Shown: piece by piece, positions 6,113 through 11,579 of the stretch | Position numbering within the stretch: the stretch's first letter is position 1 | Layout: each line of letters opens with the position of its first letter | NCBI GenBank assembly: GCA_015521945.1 | Contig: WANG01000125.1 | Coordinates: 1-12,281 of the forward strand | DNA length: 12,281 nucleotides | DNA from: Candidatus Hydrothermarchaeota archaeon | GTDB taxonomy: Archaea; Hydrothermarchaeota; Hydrothermarchaeia; Hydrothermarchaeales; BMS3B | Direction: 5' to 3' | Made by a program: the position numbers and the translations under genes | Notes under the pieces: model-generated | What the model was told of the DNA's origin: nothing | What the model saw: the letters and a program-made list of their open reading frames with translations, nothing else | The model's database searches: none

Positions 6113-7069
6113 ATGCAGGAGGATGTGGACAGGAGCATCAGAAACCTGCTGCTGATATCGGTAGTGGCAATGTTTCTTGCCATCCTCGCCTACGTTACTT
6201 CCATCAGGTTTGAGTTCATAGACCCGCTGTTTCTGTCCCTGCTCCTGGGCATGAGCACGAGGGCGCTGGTGGGGGGTGAGAGGCTGAGCTACGGTGCCAT
6301 AACCACCCTCGTCAGGTTCACCATACCCGCGGGCATAATCCTCTACTCGGCGAAGATACCCCTCTACACCTTTGGCATGGCGAGCGTGAACAGGATAATT
6401 GAGATAATATGGGTCATGACCCTGTACTTCCTGGTGATATTCACCCTGGGCATGAAGCTCGGCATGGGCAGGCGCCTCACCGCCCTCATCGCCACGGGCT
6501 CTGCGGTGTGCGGTGCCTCTGCGATAGCCATACTCTCCCCCCTGATAAGGGCAAAGAAGGAGGAGGCATCAATAGCGATAATGACCATAACCGCCGTGGG
6601 GCTCACGGGGGCGATGATAGCCCCAATACTCAAGGACGTGCTCGGCATGTCTCCTGAGAGCTACGCCTTCCTTGCGGGTGCAACCCTGCATCAGACGGGG
6701 CTGGTGAAGATAGCCAGCTCCTACGGGGGAGTTGAGGAAACAGCCCTGGCATTCAAGGGGATAAGGATAAGCATGATAGCGGCGGCAGCGGTGGCGGTGC
6801 CCTGGCTGCTGCGGGGCAGGCCGAGCTTCCCCCTCTTCATACCGCCCTTCCTCGTGCTCTCGGTGCTCTTCTCCTTTGTGGAGCCCCTTAAGCCTGTTGC
6901 GATGCTTCTCAGCCCCTTCGCCACCTTCGCCTTCAGCATGGCACTCGCCTGCATAGGCCTGAGCATCCACATGGGAAGCCTTGAGACCGCCCGCCTCAGG
7001 TACCTGCATGCCGCCTACGCGGGCTGGGCTGTGGTAACCCTGCTGGTGCTGCTGGGTGAGGCGGTATGA
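6113..7069 (+). CDS. YeiH-type (COG2855) putative anion exporter
   Basis: Encodes a 318-residue membrane protein with about nine to ten hydrophobic helices. Two family hallmarks of the COG2855/UPF0324 'putative sulfate exporter' group are present: GSAVCGASAIA (129-139) and the second half-motif ATLHQTGLVKIAS (190-202), corresponding to the aiHEvaQV segment of YeiH. In the family a Glu usually follows the His; here it is Gln. The substrate is not established; sulfate, sulfite or another small anion is only the family's tentative label. The ATG at 6113 has a weak G-rich site upstream. GTG at 6083 would add ten residues and could be nearly leaderless. The stop overlaps the kinase start (ATGA), so the two are translated together. 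Confidence 0.85.
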   Translation: MQEDVDRSIRNLLLISVVAMFLAILAYVTSIRFEFIDPLFLSLLLGMSTRALVGGERLSYGAITTLVRFTIPAGIILYSAKIPLYTFGMASVNRIIEIIWVMTLYFLVIFTLGMKLGMGRRLTALIATGSAVCGASAIAILSPLIRAKKEEASIAIMTITAVGLTGAMIAPILKDVLGMSPESYAFLAGATLHQTGLVKIASSYGGVEETALAFKGIRISMIAAAAVAVPWLLRGRPSFPLFIPPFLVLSVLFSFVEPLKPVAMLLSPFATFAFSMALACIGLSIHMGSLETARLRYLHAAYAGWAVVTLLVLLGEAV

Positions 7070-8145
7070 GGGTGAAGCTCTTCACCAAGGTCTTCGTGCT
7101 CTTCCTGCTCCTCTCCATTCTCCCCCTCGTGATAGTGGGTGCCAGAATATCCCTGGTAAACTACATGGCTCTCCAGGAGCTCGTGAACCAGGCGGGGCTG
7201 CAGGAGGAGCTGGTTTACTCCATATTTGAGCAGACCCTACGCGAGGCGGTCACCTACACCATATACGTCATAATAATCGTGGTGATAATAGCCATATTCT
7301 TCACCGCCAGCATCGTGGGTCCTGTTGAGAGGCTGAAGAGGGCAACCAAGAAGCTAAGCCGGGGTGAGTACTCCGAGGTTCCGGAGGTCAGAACGGGGGA
7401 CGAGCTTGAGAGCCTTGCAGAGTCCTTCCGCACCATGGCGGAGAGGCTCAGAAGCACCATGGAGGAGCTGGAGCAGGCAAACACCCAGAAGAGGGTGTTT
7501 CTTGATATAATGTGCCACGACCTCTCAAACTACGTCTCAATAATTGGAGGCTTTTCCACGCTGCTGGCTGAGAAGGAGACGGACCCTGAGAAGCTCAAGA
7601 TTCTCGGGATAATCAACAGAAATGTAAGAAAGATAGAGGAGGTGCTGGAAGACGCCAGGAGGTTTGCACGCCTTGAGAAGGGCACCGCCATGAGCTTCAG
7701 GGAGCGGAACCTGCGGGAGATGTTTGAGTCGGTGAAGGGCGTTTTTGCCGAGGAGCAGCACAGGATAAAGCTGAAGCTGCCGGAGCTCCACGCCGAGGTG
7801 GACGACCTCATGGAGGACGTGTTTCTCAACCTGATATCCAACGCCCTGAAGTACTCGGAGCACGAGGTGATCGTGGAGGGGGAGGAGAGGGACGGAAGGG
7901 TGCGGATAATGGTCAGGGACTACGGAGAGGGGATACCGGATGAGCACAAGCAGCTCATCTTTGAGAGGTTCTGGAGGAGGGAGAAGGAGGGCGTCAGGGG
8001 GGTTGGACTGGGTCTCGCCATAGTCAAGAGCATCGTGGAGATGCACGGTGGAAGCATCTGGGTTGAAGACAACTCGCCGAAAGGCTCGGTTTTCATTGTT
8101 GATATACCAAAAAAGCAGGATGCGCATGCGGATGAACAGAAGTGA
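7066..8145 (+). CDS. Membrane sensor histidine kinase with minimal external domain
   Basis: A 359-residue two-TM kinase. TM1 is at about 6-26 and TM2 at about 65-85, leaving only some 38 residues outside the membrane. A HAMP linker is at about 85-135 (VGPVERLKRATKKLSRGEYSEV). The dimerisation helix carries the phospho-accepting H151 (DIMCHDLSNYVSIIGGF). The ATPase domain has all boxes: N (FLNLISNALKY, N255/N259), G1 (DYGEG, D285), F (FERFW, 299-303) and G2 (GVGLGLAIV, 312-320), so it should be catalytically competent. Translation begins within the transporter stop (ATGA), with GGGTGAG (7054-7060) upstream. No response regulator is encoded in the window. The small external part suggests sensing inside the membrane, at the cytosolic face, or through the partner transporter. 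Confidence 0.93.
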   Translation: MRVKLFTKVFVLFLLLSILPLVIVGARISLVNYMALQELVNQAGLQEELVYSIFEQTLREAVTYTIYVIIIVVIIAIFFTASIVGPVERLKRATKKLSRGEYSEVPEVRTGDELESLAESFRTMAERLRSTMEELEQANTQKRVFLDIMCHDLSNYVSIIGGFSTLLAEKETDPEKLKILGIINRNVRKIEEVLEDARRFARLEKGTAMSFRERNLREMFESVKGVFAEEQHRIKLKLPELHAEVDDLMEDVFLNLISNALKYSEHEVIVEGEERDGRVRIMVRDYGEGIPDEHKQLIFERFWRREKEGVRGVGLGLAIVKSIVEMHGGSIWVEDNSPKGSVFIVDIPKKQDAHADEQK

Positions 8146-8160
8146 AGACTTGTGAAGCTT

Positions 8161-8176
8161 TTCAAATTTATTTGAA
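8161..8176 (+). repeat. AT-rich inverted repeat after the kinase gene
   Basis: TTCAAATTTATTTGAA is a perfect 7-bp inverted repeat with a two-base centre, starting 16 bases after the kinase stop. GU pairs could lengthen the stem by two to three pairs. It may be a regulator binding site, an RNA 3'-end stem, or a TATA-like element (AAATTTATT). No long T run follows. Confidence 0.45.
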
Positions 8177-8221
8177 GGGTGAGGTGAGCGGGTGTGCACG
8201 GGGGTGAAAGCGTTTATCAGG

Positions 8222-8236
8222 ATATTTTAAATATTG
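8222..8236 (+). promoter_or_regulatory. TATA region of the surface-protein gene
   Basis: The AT-rich block ATATTTTAAATATTG is nearly palindromic and stands out in GC-rich surroundings. Placing the TATA centre at about 8229 predicts initiation near 8255, directly before the GGAGGTGA site at 8256-8263. This gives a very short leader and suggests the gene is transcribed apart from the kinase operon. Confidence 0.6.
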
Positions 8237-8255
8237 TAAAACTAAGATTATATGC

Positions 8256-8263
8256 GGAGGTGA
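8256..8263 (+). promoter_or_regulatory. Full-consensus ribosome binding site deciding a GTG start
   Basis: GGAGGTGA is an eight-base complement of the archaeal 16S rRNA 3' end (expected, from family knowledge, to contain TCACCTCC). It lies four bases before GTG at 8268. It fixes the non-ATG start of the surface protein and predicts strong translation. Confidence 0.8.
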
Positions 8264-8267
8264 GAAA

Positions 8268-9320
8268 GTGAAGGGGTTTGCGTATGCAATTGCGATGCTT
8301 CTGCTCCTGAGTGTGCCTGTTTTTGCACAGGAGCAGGTGGCAGTGCTCGTGTCCGACAATCCCGCAGACCTGGCAGTGGCGAGGGTGCTGGCGGAGAAGC
8401 TGGATGCCACGCTGGTGGTCACCCCCTGGGGCACCCTGAGCCAGGAGGCTGTGGAGAAGATTGAGGCAAGCGGCGCCCAGGTGGTGTACGTGGTTGGCGG
8501 AGAGGTTGCGGTGCCGGACGCTGAGGAGGTGCTTGATGTTGAGGTGAGGCGCCTTGCGGGGAGGGACAGGTACCACACCGCCGCTCTGGTTGCGAGGCTC
8601 TGGGGCACCGCTGAGAGGGCTGTCATGGTGTACGGGTATGACGAGGAGGGAATCCAGGAGGCGCTTGAGAAAGCCATGAGGATGGGCATGCCCCTGCTCT
8701 TCGTCAAGCCCGACGAGGTGCCCGAGGAGGTGGAAGAGACCCTGAGCAACCTCACCTGCAGGGAGGTCATGCTGGTGCCCGCTCCCCTCATGATGCGGGA
8801 GAGGCTCAGGGAAAGGCTCAGGGAGAAGGGGGTTGAGAAGTTCAACGAGACCCAGGTGGATGCAAGGGAGAGGGCAAAGAGAGCCATAGAGAGAGCGGAG
8901 GAGGCGATAGAGAGGGCAGAGGAGACCCTGAACGTGGAGAACCTGAGCTACGAGGAGCTTGATGGCAGGAAGGTGGCGGCGCTGCGCCTGCTGATAAGGG
9001 CAAAGAGGCACCTTGAGGCTGCCGAGGACGCCTTTGAGGACGGGAACTACGGTATGGCTTTCGGCATGGCTGTGGCTGCCAAGGCGAACGCCGAGGCTGC
9101 GCTGAGGATATACGAGGGCATAATCGTGGGCAACTACAGGCGCCATGTTGACGATGCAGAGCGGGAGATGGAGCACAAGGGCGCGAGGAAGCTCGGCTGG
9201 GAGCTCGCCGAGGAGATGAGAAAGCACGGCTTCAGAATGCGCATGATGATGCAGGAGGACAACAACACCGACAACAACAACGCTCCCGCAGGCAGGGCAC
9301 ACGGGCTGGGTGGCAGGTAA
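8268..9320 (+). CDS. Secreted protein with cell-wall-binding-repeat-2-like N-terminus
   Basis: A 350-residue exported protein. Residues 1-20 are a signal peptide ending VFA|Q. Residues about 22-115 resemble a cell wall binding repeat 2 (PF04122/COG2247): VAVLVSDNPADLAVARVLAE, then VVYVVGGEVAVPDAEEVL, then the hallmark RLAGRDRYHTAALVA (95-109). A degenerate second unit may span 116-185. Residues 197-325 are charged and helical, with heptad-like AIERAEE repeats at 206-219 and a hairpin-like pair of helices at 236-290. The tail (331-350) is Asn/Gly-rich. No C-terminal membrane anchor is present. NxS/T sequons occur at 161, 193, 225 and 332. A role on or in the cell envelope is inferred; the cargo or partner is unknown. 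Own promoter and terminator indicate a single-gene unit. Confidence 0.8.
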   Translation: MKGFAYAIAMLLLLSVPVFAQEQVAVLVSDNPADLAVARVLAEKLDATLVVTPWGTLSQEAVEKIEASGAQVVYVVGGEVAVPDAEEVLDVEVRRLAGRDRYHTAALVARLWGTAERAVMVYGYDEEGIQEALEKAMRMGMPLLFVKPDEVPEEVEETLSNLTCREVMLVPAPLMMRERLRERLREKGVEKFNETQVDARERAKRAIERAEEAIERAEETLNVENLSYEELDGRKVAALRLLIRAKRHLEAAEDAFEDGNYGMAFGMAVAAKANAEAALRIYEGIIVGNYRRHVDDAEREMEHKGARKLGWELAEEMRKHGFRMRMMMQEDNNTDNNNAPAGRAHGLGGR

Positions 9321-9332
9321 GCCCCCCCTCTC

Positions 9333-9339
9333 TTTTTTT
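9333..9339 (+). terminator. T7 terminator after the surface-protein gene
   Basis: A T7 tract preceded by CTC and followed by ATTTC begins 12 bases after the surface-protein stop. This is the usual form of an archaeal intrinsic terminator. It separates the gene from the leaderless promoter of the cupin-GalU gene about 50 bases later. Confidence 0.65.
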
Positions 9340-9366
9340 ATTTCACGCACCCGCACCAGCGCCAAG

Positions 9367-9380
9367 TGCACCCGGGTGCA
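9367..9380 (+). promoter_or_regulatory. Perfect 14-bp palindrome, candidate operator
   Basis: TGCACCCGGGTGCA equals its own reverse complement. It ends about ten bases before the TATAAG box of the cupin-GalU gene, at about -40 to -53 relative to the start codon, next to where TFB would bind. The symmetry and position suit a homodimeric regulator. The MEDS-PadR protein encoded after this gene is the obvious candidate, but that is inference. Confidence 0.55.
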
Positions 9381-9388
9381 TCGCAAAA

Positions 9389-9396
9389 GATATAAG
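9389..9396 (+). promoter_or_regulatory. TATA box placed for leaderless transcription
   Basis: GATATAAG, with the box centre at about 9393, lies 27 bases before the ATG at 9420. Archaeal initiation about 26 bases downstream would start the RNA at or within a base or two of the ATG. No ribosome binding site is present in the bases before the ATG, which agrees with a leaderless mRNA. Confidence 0.75.
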
Positions 9397-9419
9397 GCAC
9401 CCGCCGTGAAAGTTAGTCC

Positions 9420-10619
9420 ATGCGCATCAGAGCTGAGGAGCTTGAGAGAAAAGGGCGGCTTGTAAAGAAGGACGACAGGTACGAGGTTTACGATATAGAG
9501 ATGGACAACCTTGTTCTGTCAATGACCAAGCTGTTTCCGGGAAAGAGCACTTCTGGGCACTACCACGAGGACAGCGAGGAGGTTTACTACTTCCTTGAGG
9601 GGGAGGGGAAGATAAAGCTGGGAGAGCAGGAGTATCCCGCCTCTGCAGGTGATATCTTCACCGTGCCGAAGGACACCTTCCACCAGGTGATAAACACCGG
9701 GAGCACGACCCTGAAGTTCATGGCGGTGTTTGAAAAGTACGAGGGCAGGGGGACCGAGCTCAAGGCGATAATACCCGCTGCAGGCCACGGCACCCGCTTC
9801 CTGCCCATAACCAAGGCGCAGCCCAAGGAGATGCTGCCCGTGCTGGACAAGCCCGTGATTCAGTACGTGGTTGAGGAGGCGCTGGATGCGGGGCTGGAGA
9901 ACATCCTCATAATAACGGGCAGGGGCAAGCGTGCCATAGAGGACCACTTTGACCGCGCACCTGAGCTTGAGCAGTTCCTGCAGGAGGCGGGCAAGCTGGT
10001 GCAGCTTGAGGAGATACGCCGCATAAGCGAGCTGGCGAACATAACCTACCTCCGCCAGAAGGAGGCTCTGGGGCTGGGGCACGCGGTGCTTCAGGCGAGG
10101 GAGTTCGTGGGCAACGCCTACTTCGCGGTGCTGCTGGGCGACGTGATAACCATGCCCTCCTGCATGAACGAGATGCTTGAGATACACAAGCGCTACAGGG
10201 CGAGCGTCATAGCCCTGCAGGAGGTCTCGGAGGAGGAGACCAGGAAGTACGGGATTGCCGCCCTGGGCGAGAAGCTGGATGATAAGGTTTACGAGCTTGC
10301 GGATGTGGTTGAGAAGCCCGAGCCACAGGAGGCACCCTCAAGGCTCGCCATAACCGGCAGGTACATACTGAGCAGCAAGATATTCAGGTACCTCGCCGAG
10401 GGTCAGCGGGGCTACGGCAACGAGATACAGCTCACCGACGCCATAAGGCGGCTGATTCAGGATGGCGAGCGAGTTGTTGGCTACATCTACCCGGGCAGGG
10501 TTTTTGACATAGGCAACAAGCTTGACTGGATGAAGAGCAACATCATCTTCAGCCTTGAGGGCGACTGCGGCGAGGAGATAGAGAAGTTCCTGGAGAGCCT
10601 GGGCTACAGGAAGGGTTGA
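9420..10619 (+). CDS. galU: Cupin-GalU fusion: UTP-glucose-1-phosphate uridylyltransferase
   Basis: A 399-residue two-domain protein. Residues about 1-108 form a single cupin with both motifs intact: GHYHEDSEEVYYFLEG supplies metal ligands H47, H49 and E54, and GDIFTVPKDTFHQVIN supplies H88. Residues 113-395 are a complete GalU-type nucleotidyltransferase: PAAGHGTRFLPITKAQPKEM (119-138; R126 and K136 bind nucleotide), PVIQYVVEEA, TGRGKRAIEDHFD (166-178), LLGD (D241), VEKP (K299), GNEIQLTDAI and FDIGNKLDWMKSN. GalU makes UDP-glucose from UTP and glucose 1-phosphate for glycan and envelope synthesis. Only about four residues (RGTE) link the domains. The cupin is a small metal-site type whose substrate is unknown; a sugar-phosphate isomerase/epimerase or sensor role is possible. 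The start is fixed by the leaderless promoter. Confidence 0.93.
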   Translation: MRIRAEELERKGRLVKKDDRYEVYDIEMDNLVLSMTKLFPGKSTSGHYHEDSEEVYYFLEGEGKIKLGEQEYPASAGDIFTVPKDTFHQVINTGSTTLKFMAVFEKYEGRGTELKAIIPAAGHGTRFLPITKAQPKEMLPVLDKPVIQYVVEEALDAGLENILIITGRGKRAIEDHFDRAPELEQFLQEAGKLVQLEEIRRISELANITYLRQKEALGLGHAVLQAREFVGNAYFAVLLGDVITMPSCMNEMLEIHKRYRASVIALQEVSEEETRKYGIAALGEKLDDKVYELADVVEKPEPQEAPSRLAITGRYILSSKIFRYLAEGQRGYGNEIQLTDAIRRLIQDGERVVGYIYPGRVFDIGNKLDWMKSNIIFSLEGDCGEEIEKFLESLGYRKG

Positions 10620-10634
10620 GAGGCAGCAGCCTCT
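10619..10634 (+). repeat. Small hairpin between cupin-galU and the regulator gene
   Basis: AGAGGC (10619-10624) and GCCTCT (10629-10634) pair around an AGCA tetraloop, starting on the last base of the cupin-GalU stop codon and ending four bases before the GGAGGT ribosome binding site of the next gene. No T run follows, so it is not an obvious terminator. It may adjust mRNA processing or translation of the second gene. Confidence 0.45.
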
Positions 10635-10649
10635 GTCAGGAGGTTAGTG

Positions 10650-11579
10650 ATGAGGAAGGCGAGGAAGGAGCAGGAAACCCCTGTGTACTTCGTGAGTGAT
10701 TTTTACGAGCGGGGGCATGACCTCTACCTGTACGACTCCAAGGAGGAGCAGCGCTACCGCATCCTGAAGGCGTTTCTGAAGGCGGGGCTTGAGAGGGGGA
10801 GGGTGTGCATCTACGCCTACCCCATGGAGAAGTACCGCTACAGCTTTGATGACCTGGAGGGGGTCAGGGAGGTGGAGCTGATACGGGGCAAGATAAAGAT
10901 GCTCAAGAGCGAGGACCTGCAGGAGTTCTTCACCCTGGTGCAGGAGGAGGTGCAGAGGTGCGGGGACTCCGGTATTAACCTGCTCATAGACTACGGGAGG
11001 GTGAGGGAGGAGCTCGCGGGGGAGGTCATGGAGCTGGAGCGCAGGATTCACGGGCTGCTGGAGGGGGTTGAGGCTGCCACCATAAGCTCCTTCAACCTGA
11101 ACTACCTCACCCAGGATTTCGTGAATGAGCTTATAAAGATGCACGACAGAGTTATGCTCACCACCCAGGAGGGCAAGACTTCCATGGTGTTCCACAACAG
11201 GCGTGCAAAGCCCGTGCACATCCCCCGCATAGAGGTGATATCCTCGGAGATAATGGAGCACAGCGTGAAGAAGGCGCTGCACTTCCTGATTCTCGCCATG
11301 CTGCGCCAGCGCCCCATGTGCGGCTTTGACATAATAAAGAGCCTGGTGGAGAACTTCAACGTGCTGCTGAGCCAGGGCACCGTGTACCCCATACTCTACT
11401 CCCTTGAGAAGGACGGCTACCTGAAGACGGTTATAAAGTCGGACAACAAGACCAAGCTGTACGTTCCCACTGAGAAGGCGATATCCTACATAGACAGGCA
11501 GATAAAGGAGTACATTCAGGCTCAGGAGAAGATACTCAGCCTCATCTCCCGTGGCCTGGAGGGCGGCGAGGAGCGGTAG
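10650..11579 (+). CDS. MEDS-PadR family transcriptional regulator
   Basis: Encodes 309 residues in two domains. The N-terminal half (about 12-185) resembles the MEDS sensory domain (PF14417): HDLYLYDSKEEQRYRILKAF, followed by LKAGLERGRVCIYAYP, matches the 'gHhllLYeseeE...flreGLerGe.clyi' pattern. This domain is related to RecA/KaiC-like folds and is common in archaeal and methylotroph regulators. The C-terminal part (about 205-300) is a PadR winged helix: FLILAMLRQRPMCGFDIIK, then GTVYPILYSLEKDGYLK (243-259), and a final dimerisation helix. No predicted membrane segment. ATG at 10650 has GGAGGT five bases upstream; GTG at 10647 would be too close to it. The 30-base gap from cupin-galU suggests one operon. 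The 3' end overlaps the convergent minus-strand gene by 38 bases. Confidence 0.88.
   Translation: MRKARKEQETPVYFVSDFYERGHDLYLYDSKEEQRYRILKAFLKAGLERGRVCIYAYPMEKYRYSFDDLEGVREVELIRGKIKMLKSEDLQEFFTLVQEEVQRCGDSGINLLIDYGRVREELAGEVMELERRIHGLLEGVEAATISSFNLNYLTQDFVNELIKMHDRVMLTTQEGKTSMVFHNRRAKPVHIPRIEVISSEIMEHSVKKALHFLILAMLRQRPMCGFDIIKSLVENFNVLLSQGTVYPILYSLEKDGYLKTVIKSDNKTKLYVPTEKAISYIDRQIKEYIQAQEKILSLISRGLEGGEER

Noticed and set aside
8801..8824. Two tandem 12-base units (GAGGCTCAGGGA and AAGGCTCAGGGA).
   Set aside because: Explained by the coding of RLRERLRE in a charged helix; not an independent DNA repeat.
8217..9386. Long minus-strand open frame opposite the surface-protein gene (389 codons).
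   Set aside because: Composition is typical of an antisense shadow, and the + strand gene has signal peptide, ribosome binding site, promoter and family motif.
10619..10634. Hairpin after cupin-galU as a terminator.
   Set aside because: No T run follows and the regulator's ribosome binding site starts four bases later, so co-transcription is more likely.
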